Of a stretch of 64,000 nucleotides of DNA, positions 1 to 13,567 are shown in pieces. The notes under the pieces were generated by a model. That model did not search any database. It had not been told where the DNA came from and saw only the letters and a list, made by a program, of their open reading frames with translations. The stretch covers positions 556,238-620,237 of the forward strand of contig WELA01005328.1 of assembly GCA_009602735.1 (NCBI GenBank). Reading direction: 5' to 3'. Made by a program: the position numbers and the translations under genes. This DNA is from Mesotaenium endlicherianum. Taxonomy: Eukaryota; Streptophyta; Zygnematophyceae; Zygnematales; Mesotaeniaceae. The stretch's first letter is position 1. Each line of letters begins with the position of its first letter.

Positions 1-39
1 CTCCCCCTCCCCCTCCCCCTCGGCTGTCTGCCTCCGCAG

Positions 40-3000
40 GCTTGTCGCCTGCCCACCACCCGGCTACTGGTCGGGTGCTGACGGAAAGGTGTCGTGCTCA
101 TGTGACGCCATCTGGCAGGCTGTGGCGCTTCAGCGCAAGGTGCGCTACGAGGTGGCGGCCGAGCAGCGCCTGCAGGAGCTCTGCAGCGGTCCCCACCCCC
201 CCCGCCTGCTGGACTGGGGGCTCATGCGCCTGCGGCGCGCTGACGTGGCTGCCTCGCTGGCACGCTGGGAGCTGCGCGGCACGCAGACAGCGCACCAGAT
301 GGCAGAGATGGAGGAGCGGCAGCGAAGGCGGCGGCGAGCTGAGGTCAGTGGTCGTATATTGGATGTCCATGCGTGAGCTAGTTAGTAGACAGCTGTCAGG
401 CGTCCCGCGCTGGCTGCTGGCCCGCCACGCCGTTGTGTTCTCGGTTCAGAAGCCGTGGGCTGCGCCTCCGCAGATGATGATAGAGTGTCGTCGACGTGGA
501 CACTTGTTGTCTTCCAACGCGCATTTGCGAGCTCGGGCTGCTTGAACGAGTGAAGCCGGTGCATCGTCAAGTCGCATCTTCCCACTCTCCACTGGGGTTT
601 GTTGGTATTTGCTGAATCGGACCGCTCATATCCGAACTCAACGCGTGGGTCTGCGTGCGTATCTATGTGTGTGCGCGTGTGCGCGCGTGTTTATCTATGT
701 GTGTGCATGTGTGTGGATAGCCTTGCCGTGTAGGGGAGCATGGTCCTCACCACACGGTTGTTGTCCCTGTTAATGTTACTTGGCCCTCTCCGTGCGCAGA
801 TGCGCGCAAGGCAGGAGGTGGAGGAGCGCGCGCGCGAAGCGCTGGCGCGCGCCCGCTTCAGCGCTGAGCTGGCGAATGCCGTGCGCGAGGTGGCCATGCT
901 GGCGCAGGCGAGCGTCAAGCGCCGCAAGCAGCGCAACGACGGCGTCCTGGTACAACACGGCGCCGCCACTCAGCCACGCACTCCGTGCTTTACCGATTGC
1001 CCGAGGGAGGGACACAGCGAGGGAAAGTTAGTCCAGTATGTGCGCCAGCCTGTGGGTAGTCAGTGAGGGACCCGTCACATCTGGCTCTATTGCGGTGGAT
1101 GTTCGCGTCTTTGTCTGTGGGTACGGCAGAGTACGTTGTCCCGACTGCCTTTGGTGAACAGAAGAGGCAGGGTACCTGCTTCCGTGAGGCTCTTTAGATT
1201 TCGGGCACTTTTTGGATTTTAAGGCTTCTGGGGCTTCGGGTGGGCTGTGCTGCTCGCTGCCTTGCTGGCGGGTGCGCGGGCGGGGCGGCGGGGGAGCAGG
1301 CGTGGCACGTGAAGCAGCGCGCGCGGGCGACGCGCGCGGAGCGGCTCCGCGTGCAGGCGCTCAAGGCGGGCGACCAGGAGGCGTACCTGCGGCTGGTGGA
1401 GGAGAGCAAGAACGAGCGCCTCAAGACGCTGCTGTCCACCACCGACTCCCTGCTGCAGCGCCTGGGCTCCATGGTGCAGGTGCAGAAGGACCTCGTGCAC
1501 GGCCCCGCCCTCCGCCCGCCCCCCACCCCCAAGCCCCATTCGCCCCCGCCGCCCGCAGCTGCAGCCTCCGATGCTGGCGCCAAAGCAGATGCAGCCGCAG
1601 CTGCAACCGCCGATGGAGACGGGCCGGAGCACAGGCGGGAGGAGAATAAGGAGGGGGAGGAGGACGCAGGGGCAGGGGCAGGGGAAGGAGGGGCAGAAGG
1701 CGGGCAGGGAGGAGCAGGGGCGGGGACGGGCGAGGAGGGCGGCATGCTGGCGCGCGACCTGATGGAGGGCGAGCGGCGGTACAGCGCGGCCGTGCACGCG
1801 GTGGAGGAGAGCGTGACGGTGCAGCCAGCGTCGCTGGCGGGCGGCGGCACGCTGCGCGAGTACCAGGTGGAGGGGCTGCAGTGGATGCTGTCGCTGTACA
1901 ACAACAACATGAACGGCATCCTGGCGGACGAGATGGGGCTGGGCAAGACCATCCAGACCATCGCGCTGCTGGCGTACCTGCACGAGCGCAAGGGCAACGC
2001 GGGCCCCCACCTCGTGCTGGCGCCCAAGGCCGTGCTGCCCAACTGGGCGCACGAGTTCGCCACCTGGCTGCCCACGTGAGTGGCGCCCTCATGTGCCTCA
2101 GGCACACTGGCATGTCGTGCTCACTTGCTCGCACGCGCACACACACACGCACACAGTCCAGGCACACATGATGCCGGCGTCCCTCTCCTCTTGGCAGCCT
2201 TCCCCCCCTCCCTGCCCCGCTACTCGACCGCGCTACCGCTCAACGCGCCCCCCCCCTCCCCCCCCCCTCGCTCTTTCTTCACCTTAAGCACAGAGGAGCA
2301 TTATGCCTGTTACTTGCTTGGCGATTCGCCCTCCATCCTGGCCTGGTGGCCTGTCAGCTTGCCACCTGTCTCTCGGGCTATAGGGTCGGAAAGGGCGGCT
2401 GCATCCTCATCATCTAGATTCTTAAACCCCCCTCGTCTCGTTCTTCTCCGACCTCTGTCATGAGCCACCTGGCCGTGGGCTTGGTTGGTCTGCGTTTTTG
2501 TGGTCTCGCATGTGTGTATGGGTGGGCGGGTGCACTATCATTTGAGTTGGAACGGTTGCACCATGGGCTGCTGGGCTGACATGGGCTGGGCACCTGCGGG
2601 CGGGCGGGCGGGCGGCAGCATGAAGGTGGTGGTGTACGACGGCAAGGCGGACGACCGGCGCGCCATCCGCGAGGAGTACGGGGGCGAGGGCAAGTTCAAC
2701 GTGATGATCACGCACTACGACCTCATCATGCGCGACAAGGCGTTCCTGAAGAAGATCACGTGGAGCTACCTCATTGTGGACGAGGGCCACCGCCTCAAGA
2801 ACCACGAGTCCATGCTTGCGCGCACACTCGTCTCCGGGTGCGCCCGCGCTCCCCTCTCCTGCAACCCCTCCCCCCCCCNAAGTAGGGGTGGCTCACAGGG
2901 GCGGCAGGATCTGACAATCTTCATTACTCGGCCCCTCAATCATCTGTTTCTATCCTCCACCCTCACGCAGGCCTCTGCTGGCGTGCTCCTCATCTGGGCC

Positions 3001-5782
3001 CGCCTCCTGCCGTTGAGCCCTCTCTGCCCCCGCCTGTCCCCTCTCATGCCCCTCTCCAGGTACCACATACGGAGGAGGCTGCTGCTGACGGGGACGCCCA
3101 TCCAGAACAGCCTGGCAGAGCTGTGGTCGCTGCTCAACTTTCTGCTGCCGGCCATCTTCAACAGCAGCTCCAAGTTCGAGGAGTGGTTCAACGCGCCGTT
3201 TGCGGACAAGGCTGAGGTGGCGCTCAACGAGGAGGAGGAGCTGCTCGTCATCCGCCGCCTGCACCAGGTGCCCCTCCCCGCCCCTCTCCCGCCCCCACTC
3301 GCGCAGTCGAGTCAGGCAGAGTGCATGTGACTGAGCAATGTGCGGACAGGCGGGTATTCTACTGTGTGCAGTATTGTATCATAGAAGGGAATGTGTGCCT
3401 GTGGCCAGCCCTCTGCCCCTCGTGCACTCTACAGTCATCACATTCACATGTGTGTGCGTGTGTACGTGTGTGTGTATTTTGCGCTTGGATGTCTGTATGT
3501 GCGCTTCTTCTTCTGTGTCCATGTCTTGTCGGGGTTTCTATTCAATGTAAATGCTAAGTTATTCTTCTTCATTCATAATCCGCGTCCACAAACGCCTTCT
3601 CTAGGAGGGGGAGGAGGAAGAGGGAGAAGCAGATACTGTCATTGTTGTTGATACCACGCTCGTCACTGGCGAGCCGTAAGTTTGGAGAGTAAGCATCCTC
3701 TCACATGGGGGAGTACCTTTTATTCTTCTCTGGGCGCAGGTGATCCGGCCGTTCCTGCTGCGGCGCAAGAAGGCGGAGGTGGAGAAGTACCTGCCGCAGA
3801 AGACGCAGGTCATCCTCAAGTGCGACCTCTCGGCGTGGCAGCGCGCCTACTACGCGCAGATCCTCGCCGACGGCCGCGTCGGCCTCGTCGCGCCCCCCGC
3901 GGGCACGAGCGGCCGCTCGCGCACGCTGCAGAACAGCGCCATGCAGCTGCGCAAGGTGTGCAACCACCCCTACCTGTTCCTGGACCGCCTCGGGTACGAG
4001 CCCGCCCAGCGCGCGGAGCTGGTGCGTGCCAGCGGCAAGTTCCTGCTGCTGGACCGGCTGCTGCCGAAGCTGCGCGCGGCGGGGCACCGCATCCTGCTCT
4101 TTTCGCAGATGACGCGCCTGATGGACGTGCTGGAGGACTTCCTGGAGTGGCGCGGCTTTCGCTACCTGCGGCTGGACGGCAACACGAAGACGGAGGAGCG
4201 CGGGGAGCTCCTGCGGCGCTTCAACGCCGACGGCTCCGACGTCTTCATGTTCCTGCTGAGCACGCGCGCCGGCGGGCTGGGGCTCAACCTGCAGACGGCT
4301 GACACGGTGATCCTGTTCGACAGCGACTGGAACCCCCAGATGGACCAGCAGGCGGAGGACCGCGCGCACCGCATCGGGCAGAAGAAGGAGGTGCGCGTTT
4401 TCGTGCTCGTCAGCGTGGGCTCCATTGAGGAGGAGATCCTGGAGCGCGCCAAGACGAAGATGGGCATCGACGCCAAGGTCATCCAGGCGGGCCTCTTCAA
4501 CACCACCTCCACGGCCACCGAGCGGCGCCAGATGCTGGAGGAGATCATGCGCCGCGGCACCTCGGCGCTCGGGTCCGACGTGCCGAGCGACACTGAGATC
4601 AACCGGCTGACGGCGCGCACCCCGCAGGAGCTGGAGCTCTACGAGCAGATGGACCGCGAGCGCGAGCGCGAGGAGGAGGAGGAGGGGATGCACGCGAGCG
4701 AGCGCTCGACGCTGATGCGCGAGGACGAGGTGCCAGCGTGGGCCTTTCTGCGGGAGGGGGGCGTTGACGACGGGGTGGGCGCTGCAGCGAAGGCAGGCGC
4801 GGAGGCGGGCGGGGGCGACCCGACGCCGGCCGGGGCCGTCGACGGGAAGCGGCGGCGCAGCCAGACGGTGTACGCGGACGCGCTGACCGAGTCGCAGTGG
4901 CTGAAGGTCGTGGAGGAGGGGGGCAGCGTGGAGGACATGGTGCGCCAGAAGAAGGAGAAGGAGCTGCGGAGGCGGCAGCGCAAGAATCACAAGGAGGCCG
5001 AGCAGGGCTCCCAGAGAGAGCCCGCAGGCGGGGGCAGCGTGGATGGCGCGATGGCGGACGAGGAGGAGGAGGAAGGGGAGGGGGAGGAAGATCGAGCGGT
5101 GCGAGGAACAGGAAGAGGGGGTGCAGGTGCTGGCGGGTTGGAAGACGAGGCCCTCGAAGGCGGGGCGCGGGAAGAAGGCCCCCTGAAGAAGAGGAAGTAC
5201 GCCAGGGTGGTGGGCGGCAGCATGCGCGGCCTCCAGGGGGCAGGCCTTACGGTGAGGCTGAGCCCGGCGGTGAGTCAGCTTGGGAGGGGAGTGGCTGAAG
5301 AGGAGGAGGAAGTGGAGTTTGACCCCCTGGCCACCCCGCTTGATAATGAGGAGGGCGAGGCGGAGGCGGAGGCGGAGGTAGAGGGGCCGGAAGAGGGTGA
5401 GAAGAGGCCGTATTCTGGCAAGAAGCGGGGCCGCAAGAGAAAGAAGAGCAGAGCTCCAGCTGCTGCTGCTGCTGCTGGCGGCGATGGACCGCAGGTTGGG
5501 AGCGGAGATGAGGGTGGAGAGGGCGCGGGGCAGAGGGAGAGGGGAGCGCTGGGGAGGCCGGGGGCTCACAGCGACAGGAGGGTGGTGCGAGCTGTCGGCT
5601 TGTTGGTGGATGAGGTGGAGGAGGCGGAGGAGGCTCTGCAGGTGGGAGCATCGACATGGGAGCAGTCAGTCAAGAAGAGGTCGAATCGGCGAAAGATGCC
5701 GGGTGGCGGCACGGGGAAAGGAGGTGCCAGCGCGAGGAGCGCGGGTGGGGGCGCAGACGAGGATGAGGACGAATGGGCATAG
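40..5782 (+). CDS. SNF2-family chromatin-remodelling ATPase, CHR12/CHR23 (MINU)-like, 5'-partial
   Basis: ATP-driven nucleosome remodeller of the SWI/SNF class, nuclear. Six exons are inferred from phase-consistent GT-AG junctions: 40-343, 800-949, 1300-2075, 2619-2837, 3060-3267 and 3740-5782 (stop TAG); about 1,232 residues are visible and the start lies outside the window. Exons 1-3 encode the charged helical region before the ATPase; the exon 2/3 join reads [11 protein letters not shown], a signature of plant CHR12/CHR23. ATPase motifs: I DEMGLGKT (1927-1950), II DEGH (2779-2790), [12 protein letters not shown] (about 3079-3110), [13 protein letters not shown] (about 4258-4293) and [12 protein letters not shown] (about 4350-4382). 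A SnAC-like segment ([16 protein letters not shown]) follows near 4590-4750. The tail is Glu/Gly/Lys-rich with basic patches and shows no bromodomain, which fits MINU rather than BRM. An Ala/Gly/Glu low-complexity insert sits at about 1500-1740. Family is near certain; the subfamily is inferred from remembered plant motifs. Confidence 0.93.
643..722. repeat. GT-rich microsatellite-like tract in SNF2 intron 1
   Basis: The intron between 343 and 800 contains an impure run of TGTG/GCGC dinucleotides broken by two TATCTATG units. A similar GT-rich patch lies at about 3445-3480 in the intron before the last exon. No coding signal is seen. Confidence 0.6.
2879..2879. other. Single-N assembly join inside an SNF2 intron
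   Basis: One N follows a C homopolymer inside the intron 2838-3059. It does not touch coding sequence. No duplicated flank is evident here. Confidence 0.8.
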
Positions 5783-7007
5783 AACAGTAGGTGATGGTAC
5801 TACCTAAACTGAAAGCTTGACTTTGTAGTGCTTCCTTTTAATTGGAAGATGGAGTCATTGACGCGTTCAATACCTGGCACATTGTTGCCATAAGCACACG
5901 CAATGTGCTGGGGGAGTTTGATTGTAAATTTACCCTGCTACGCAACGCACATTTGTGACACATTCTTGAACACTACTTTTTTAGACCGCAGCTTCTTGAT
6001 CTATATTTTGATAGCAAGGTCTCATTTTGATTGCATATACAATTTTAGATGGAACTCAATCCACCTAATGTTGGTTCTTGAAAGCTGTATCGCATACAGC
6101 CAGGTCCTTCATTAACCCTTGCAGAGAAATAGTCCACAAGCAATCAGGTCCAGATGCCCACAATATGCATATAGTGAAACAACATGTGAGAAACATTTGG
6201 CTGATAAGGTAAGGCATGACAAGAACCTACTAGACCCTCAATTTTGGTATTCAAATAGTACGAACAACAGAGCAAAACCAGGAAAAGAATAAGCTGCAAA
6301 ATGTTCAAGGTTTTGAGCATGCAGGGTAACAAGCTCTTTGTCTGATTTCCATCACAGAGATACAATTTCAAGAGGGTATACAGCTATGTGCACGCCAGAA
6401 ATTTGAATCCTTGAGCGCGATCTTAAAATCATGAAGAGAACAAATACATGACCGCACCTTCATCCTGTAAACTACCACCACGCTACCAGGACTTTAAATT
6501 ACTGCAATGGAGGTAAACCCATGTACTGGATTACATCTGCCAACAAGCACATTTGCCCCCGCACCACATATTGCCTGCACCACACGCTGCTACACTTCCG
6601 GGCCCCTACCCCTTACTTGCAACCTCAGCATGGGCTACTACCCAGCTGAGATCATCGTGGAGGTCACACCTGAAGCAATTGTGACTCCTAGTCCAAATAT
6701 ATATACCCAAATAAAATCCAGCAAACCTAACCATTGAAAGAATGCCCAGGCCTGATATGACCGTGAGGTAACGTCAAATGAAACCTGCGGTCCCCCTTCC
6801 TCCATCCTAGCACTATAGGTATCCTCGCTTAAGGCAACGAGAAGATACTGCATAAGACCCATTTATCGACTAAAGTACACCTGAACAGCAACCAATTGGT
6901 TGATAACAGCCCCAAAAGACAAGGGCAAGAATAACCCACGCCCAAATAAAATACCCGTACATGTACACCTTGGAGCATAATAAGCTTCGTGAGAGTAATC
7001 TGCGGCA
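5783..7007. other. Intergenic space between convergent genes
   Basis: This AT-richer stretch separates the 3' ends of the SNF2 and PP2C genes. It should hold both 3' untranslated regions. A TGTAA element, the poly(A) signal word of many green algae, occurs at about 5931 and could serve the SNF2 transcript, but this is weak. Short ORFs here have no recognisable motifs. I see no RNA gene. Confidence 0.5.
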
Positions 7008-8342
7008 CTACGCGACGACGCTCTTGTGTGTGAACCCTACCACTAAAGCCGTGATGTCATCGATGTAGCCGCCGCCATCGTTGGCACGCCACCTGGCACG
7101 CGCCACTTGCATGAGCTTCTTGCATCCAGTCTCGATGGTCGAGCTGGCGCCGACAATCTCGACCGCCTCGTCGCAGCCGATAAACTCCCAGATGCCGTCG
7201 GTGGCCATGATCATGAAGCGATCCGACGGATCCAGCGTGAGCGTCGCTGTCTGCATCCCATCCAGCCCAGCCACGCCCGCATGAGAGAAAAGGTCAGTTA
7301 CGTCCAAGACAGGGAGAGAGGCATTATCACTAAGAGATCCCGCAACCTGGCCTCCAGAAGATGCACCTGACACGCCCAGGACACCAGCAGCTCGCCAATC
7401 ACACAAACACGGAACAGAGGAGGCACAGGCTACAGCAGCGCAGAGCAAAGCCATCGGCGCTGGCAAGCCAGAGAAGGCACGCGGACTTGCTGACACACAG
7501 TCTGCCTGCCAATCCGCCGAGGCGACAAGCAGAGAGCGTGTGCACGCGTACCTGGGCCTGCGACACAACGCCCACGGTGTGCGCCAGCGAGTCCCCCAGA
7601 CTGCGGCTCATGGCCAGCCCCAGAATGGGCGCCACCCCCAGCCACACGCGGTACGGGCCCACCTCCTCGCCCGACGGGTTCATCACTCTGCGCAACAACA
7701 CACATTGCCACAACCACCAGAGACGACTCAGCCGCCGCCAAAAATGATTGCTAGTAGGGATCAAGCTGCACGGCGTGTCCGCGCTTGCCGGCTGGCCTTG
7801 GCCTTGGCCGGCAAGACACAACGAGAACTGGCCAACGGGACGAGCTCTTCTCAGTTGCACGAGAAGCTGAGCTCAGGGAAGGCTGCGTAACAACAAGCTC
7901 CCAGCTTGCCCTCGAACATAGCCAGAGGTTTCAATTCAGAGTTCAGATTCAGAAAGCCAAAACTCTGCAACGAAATCAGAAACTCTCTTTTGTCCAACCC
8001 TTACCCAAAGAGAATACAACGAGTAAAAATCTCTTACAAGCAACCGGACAGCAGGTCAAAGGAAAGGGGCAGCGGGGCGCACACCTGTCAACCCGGCCCC
8101 CTTCAGCCTCTATGCGCTCCCTCTCCTCGGGCAGCTCGGGCTTGTGGTCTTCTGTCAGGGCAAGACCTCTCAGCTTGCCTGCAGTCCAAGGTTTTCCCCC
8201 AAGCATTTTGCGCATTACGTGAGCCAAGCGACAGCAGTAACTTCACCAGACAATTTCTCAGATGCAGTCTGGCCCTTCCATGTGCATAAGCGACTACCAG
8301 CAGTCCTATCACCAACTACTCCAGAAGCGCGCGACTAGGCCT

Positions 8343-8376
<34 letters not shown>

Positions 8377-11300
8377 TGCAAAGCAGTCAAACAGGGAGAA
8401 GCATTGGAAAGCAGCAGACTGGGCCTGCATCTGCCACGCCTGCCCCTCTAGGGGGTACTAACAGTCTTAGAAGCACTGACGATGACACCAGCAAAACTCA
8501 CACAGTGCCACAGGAGGCCTCATAAAACATCACAGGGGGAGAGTCCAACTGGCTGGTAACAGCGCCCGAATTCTCCAGTTCCCCCGACGCACTCGGCCAC
8601 GTGACCACCTAGCCCCACCTTACCCGCCTCCTTCACTCTTGAGCGGGCACAGCACGCGCACATCCACACGCACACGCACACGCACGCGCACGCATACCTG
8701 CATGAAAGCATGCCTATCTACACTCAGGCAGGAAAAGCAGGGGGGGGTAGCTCACCACTGGAATCTGCGCGCCCAACGACAGCGCGAGAGTCGCCCACCC
8801 AGGCGACGGCCAGGCGCTCCTGGTACACCTGAGCCACCACTGCTGTTGTGCCGCTCACGCTCACCTCGGCTGGCAAGGTGCAGCACGCAAGTAGCAGGCA
8901 CAGCAACAAGGCAGCTCAGCTTCTATTCCACAGATGCATAGGAACTCTGACTGTGAGGAGGACAAGTGTCAAGCAGCTCGACACCACTTGCAAGGCTCCA
9001 ACACAGAAACGAGCCCTGTTTTTCTTGTGCTCCCTGACACAGGTGCCTGCAGAATGCCTGAGATGGAAACATGGCTCTCTCCACCCCCCACCATGCAACC
9101 CTTTGCTACAATCCGAATAGTCAAACCGCAAAACCGTGAGCTTCTTGTTGCTCAAGTTGCCGCACCAAGCTCTGCGTTGCACGTGGCAAATTCAGCCTTG
9201 TCCACTCAGGGGCGAACACGCGTGCTACCACACATATCCCAGGTGACGTTACAACCACTAGCTGCTCCCCAATCTACCATTTCACCCTCTCTCACACGCA
9301 GCACCATCAAGGGGCAAGCAAGCCTGAACGTGTGTGTCACCTATATGACCTCAAAGGCGTGGCTTCCCTGGCCAGCAAAGAATTTCGAATCGCAGATTTG
9401 CTAAATAACCGACTCGCTGACTGACTGACAGACTGACACTTTCAAGGCTCGCTTGCGGGCTCCCTCGTTTGCAGCGGCTTGATCCCAAGATCGCAGACAA
9501 GTGGCAGCACCGCACATGCAGGCTGGAAGTATAAAGCGTGAAAAAGAACACGTGGCTTTCCTCATCCAAGCCAAAGGCGGGGGGGGAGTAGGAGGGGGGC
9601 CTCGTGCTCCGCCCACCTTCGCACTCGAGAGCAGCGTCGATGTCGTAGAAGGCATCGCGCAGAGCCGCCTCAGGTGTCCCCAGCAGCTGCGGCTGCTGCT
9701 GAATGCTTACCGGCATCTTTTCCTGCGCCAGCGCAAGCGAGGGCGAGGGACGCACACATGCGCGCAGTGAGCCCCCCATGCCTCCTGACACGATGGCTAT
9801 CATTGCCACGTCCAGCAACCAAGAGCTTTGCACGCAGATTCGCACTTCCGCCGTGAGCAGCGGAGCCCACATCTGGTGTCTGTGGAAACTTTGCAGCTTT
9901 TTTTTCTCGTGCGCTTGTATGCCAAACTTCTGGCAAGCGGAGGAGAGAGATGAGCCCCGACCCAGATGTGCACCGCAGGAGAGACGATAACCTATGTCCT
10001 CAACTAACATCCTCGTAGCGCCACTTTGCCCTAGACAGCCTGTTCGGGCACGTGAGCAATGACCCTGACAAGTTCAACGAGGACAATGTGGAGGGAATGA
10101 CCACTGACTGGAGTGGATGACTCAGGACCAGCGCCCGCGTGCATGGAATGAGTGCCACCAGAGCTTCAAGGTAACAGAAAGAAAGCCAGCCGGGCAGCCA
10201 TTGGGGAGATGGCTCTGTTCTAACAGATGCAACATAACGACGTCTCTAAGGCTGGAGCGGGAATTACCTTGCAGAACTTGGACACTTCCTCTCCGTTGGG
10301 CCCGTGCCCGTCAAACACGCCAAACAGCAAGCAGCTGCACAAGCACAGGCCCGAGGCAAGCAGCAGGCAGAGAGAGTGCCGGGCAGTGAGACCCCTCCTC
10401 TGGCACAGCTGTGGACGATGTCTGCCGCGCAAGTTGGCAGAGGCAAGACATGGAATAGAGCAAGGCCCGCTAGCACCCGCCTACACGCAGGGGCACACAT
10501 GTCTCGGGAGGAAGAGATGCACAGGCGGCAGACAATCTGTACGTCTGTATGTCTGCAAGAGCTATAACGGGAGCAGGGCAAGACGGCCCAATAATGAAGA
10601 AGGCAATGCAGCAGATGTCCAAGTGGCGCAAGTGGGCCCTCCAGGGGAAGCGCTGCGCTGGCGAGCGTCAAGTCGCCCGATGAGGGCAGCACAAGAATTC
10701 ATTAACTTCGTATCAGCCTCCAGGAGCTTTGCCAATCGAGCAAGCATGTCGGCGCGGTACGAAATTACCAAACATGGTGCAAGTGTGCCCGGGGGTCGCA
10801 GGCAGGCAGGCAGGCAAGCAGGCAGGGCATACCTCTTGTTCTCCGTGCGCATGAAGAAGTAGGCATCCTGGTTGACTTTCTTGGCGCCGCCCTTCTGGCC
10901 TGCGCATGTCTGGGCTGCCACCTTGCAGCTGACCGGCTCGTAGGCAGGCTGACCCGCCCCTGCTCCTGCTCCTGCTCCTGCCGTTGATGCTGCTGCTGCT
11001 GCCGGTACTGGTGCCTGCAGGTGACATCCATCGCAAAAACAGCTTCTCTGTTGCCGTCAAATCACATTCTCTTTGTCATGATCCCTCCATGCTCACACCA
11101 ATCTCGAAGCTTCTCAAAAGACGGAGACCTGGATGCACCCGCCCCACCTCAATTGCTTCCCACCAGAGCGCCTGAGGACGTTAAGTTGCGAAAGAATGTA
11201 CAAAAAAACCTAATCTGACTGGAGGTCAAGCAGAACAGAAGACAATCAGAGCCTGGACCAAGAAATACTGGGGATACACAAGCGCACAGCAGCGCAAATC

Positions 11301-13567
11301 GAATGAAATGGCGTGCACTACAACGCGTGACAGCTCCGGAGGATATCACTTTTCCTTAGTAAAATCACAGAGAGAGCACCCATGCACCCTCCTTGCTACT
11401 CGGGACTTCAGTCATCAACGCAGTTTCTGCAAAAGCACTTTTGCACATTGTTGGCCAAAAAGGCATACAAGCAATAGATTGACAAAGAACTCAGTCCTGA
11501 TGCACGTGACGACAGACAGCACGATGTATTGAAGAGTCCGTGTGATTGACCACCACAACCACTCCCTTACAAGCATGTCACAGGACCAATTACCACACCC
11601 CTCTCTCATCTTTACTCCCCCCCACCCCATCATCCCCCACGCATCCTGGCAGTTTTCAAAAACTCGTGTATCTCATACCCCCAGGGTGAGAAAGCCCAGC
11701 ACCATTGCAGAGAAATTACGACTCAATGCCCAACACCCAGTGACTGGCTTCTGAAAGGGACCATGCGCACACAGGGGGGGGGGCTGCTGTAGCGAGTAGC
11801 AACATCGGCTCCCCCACCCACGCACCCACCTTTAGAAGGCACTGCACCTGGAGCACAACCTCTGGGGGTGACCTAATTACTTCTGGTAAGGCTCTGGGAG
11901 ACCAAGGAGATTGGAAATGAACATGCCCAAGCCAGACCCCAGCGCATGGCTCAACATTCTGAGTTGGGCTGCTGCCCTGTTCTCCCCCAAGATAGGGGGG
12001 GAAGGGAACCAGCCCAGGGTCGCGGGCTCAAACATACCGGGCAAGAGCTTTTCTGCGAAATCAGGGCAGGCTTAGGGTCCCTGTGGGGGGAGGGGACAGA
12101 AGCTGCATCCTCCGATTTCACTGCTGCAGAATTTGCAGGCTCCGTCTCTGCAACTGCCTCAGGCTCCCTGCCGCTGCTGCTACTGCTACTGCAGCTGCTA
12201 ATGCTGCTGCAGCTGCTGTTGCTGCTAATACTGGTCAGTCTTTTCCACGAGGCAAGCTCCCCTGGAACCACCCGCAGGCACCAGTCCTGCTGCTCATCTG
12301 CGTGACTGCTGTAGCTGTCCAGCACCAAGCCAGCAGAGGGTAACCTTCGCAACTTGCTCGCTCCGCCCCCCAGCATGTCCTCCGCATCTGACCTAGCGCT
12401 CCTTTTAAAGTCACCGCTGCCATGTCGCATAAGGGGCCCCCCTGCTCCTCCTTGTCCTGTTCCTCCTGCTCCGCCTTCTCCGTTGTTCACCAAGCCATGT
12501 CCAAGCTCAGCAAAAGTTTTGCGATCTGCAGTGCCTCTAGTCCGAGGAGATCTCTTGGGAACATCGTTATTGTGGCCCTCCATGCCAACAGGCACTCTCT
12601 TGCCCTTCGGTGACACCAGAGGCATGATGGGAGGGGGAGTCGAAGGCCCCCGAATGCCTTCGAGAGCGCCCTCATCCTCACTCCTGGAGTGTACAATAGC
12701 CTGGCTTTCAATCCTCTGTGTTTTTATACTGACAGGCCTGCTCTGTGGCAAATCCCCCTGAAATTGCCCAAAAAGGGTTGCAACCAGAGATTTCCTAGGA
12801 GAAGTAGCTACAAGGTGACCGCTAGAAAGAGACGAGCCCAGCTTGCCAGGTGTTGACGGGCTCGAGGGCCCTGAGAGATGATCCGCGTGCACAACCGCCT
12901 CCTGTGACTGGCAGCAGGATTGACATGGAGGTCAGGATGTGTCAAAGCGTCAAGACCACAAGGCACAACCCTTGAAGTTTCAAGAAGTATAAAATGACCT
13001 GGACCTAAGAGAACACGAGAATCAGATGCTTAATGACATCAACACAGATGTCAAGAACTCTACAGTACCTTGAAGACAGGCTTCTCCAGGCCATAAAGAT
13101 CAGGCGTCCTAGGTCGTGATGAGACGTCTAGGGTTCCAACTTCTGGCAAAGATTGTGACGAGTTTGAATGCCTCCCAAACTCCAGCCTTTGAAATACATT
13201 TGATAATGAAAGCAACTGCAGGCAACACGTAAACAGATTCAATGCCCAACATCTTCGTGCCTAATGTTGGCCTCTAGTAACAACTTTAGATTTCTGCGCA
13301 AGAGCTTCTTCCCTTGTTGAACTGATAAAGCAACTGCAAACCCCAATCACGGCCTAGCAATGAAAAGCTCCAAGCTTAAACATCTCCAAATCAGTTTCAG
13401 GACTTTCCTGGCACATGATGTCACACAAGCATAAAGACGTCAAAACGTACAGGTGCGTTGGCAGTGATGGACATGGATCCTGCTGGCAACACGCTATCGT
13501 CCTCTTGTCTCCTATTATCGCCACCTAAGGTTTCGTCCCTATCTAACCTATTCAAACCTAAATGCAT
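7008..13567 (-). CDS. PP2C-type Ser/Thr protein phosphatase with long Ser-rich N-terminal extension
   Basis: Metal-dependent (Mg/Mn) Ser/Thr phosphatase of the PPM/PP2C family. Ten exons, listed 5' to 3' on the minus strand, join in phase: 13567-13451, 13215-13069, 12901-12038, 11014-10833, 10334-10268, 9722-9617, 8869-8756, 8178-8085, 7687-7552 and 7250-7008 (2,070 nt, 689 aa). The catalytic domain (about residues 390-689) has NQDAYFF, FGVFDGHGPNGEEV, SGTTAVVA, VGDSRAVVG, LTEDHKPELPEERERIEAEGG, GLAMSRSLGDS, ATDGIWEFI and DDITALVV, so the metal-binding Asp residues are all present. The first about 375 residues have no known domain and are rich in Ser, Pro and Gly, with a Ser run near 12190-12240. 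Exons from 11014 downward are well supported. The three upstream exons rest on splice signals and open phase only, and the ATG at 13567 is a guess. Confidence 0.85.
8344..8372. repeat. (AGC)n trinucleotide microsatellite in a PP2C intron
   Basis: Nearly ten pure AGC units lie in the intron between exons 8756-8869 and 8085-8178. It is not translated in the inferred gene model. Confidence 0.85.
10798..10828. repeat. GCAG tetranucleotide repeat beside a PP2C splice donor
   Basis: About seven GCAG/GCAA units lie just downstream (on the minus strand) of the donor at 10832-10831, inside the intron. Confidence 0.7.

Noticed and set aside
1194-2105. Two long minus-strand ORFs across SNF2 exon 3
   Set aside because: Same cause: they overlap the conserved ATPase exon and lack any motif.
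3701-5569. Very long open frame (622 codons) antisense to the last SNF2 exon
   Set aside because: It is a shadow of a GC-rich, low-stop-codon exon whose sense frame carries all helicase motifs; the antisense translation is Arg/Leu/Pro-rich with no domain.
6638-6862. 74-codon minus-strand ORF with a hydrophobic stretch between the two genes
   Set aside because: There is no homology signal and no start context or splice partners; it lies in the expected 3' untranslated or intergenic zone.
8344-8372. CAG run as a polyglutamine-coding tract
   Set aside because: The inferred PP2C model places it in an intron between phase-matched splice sites.
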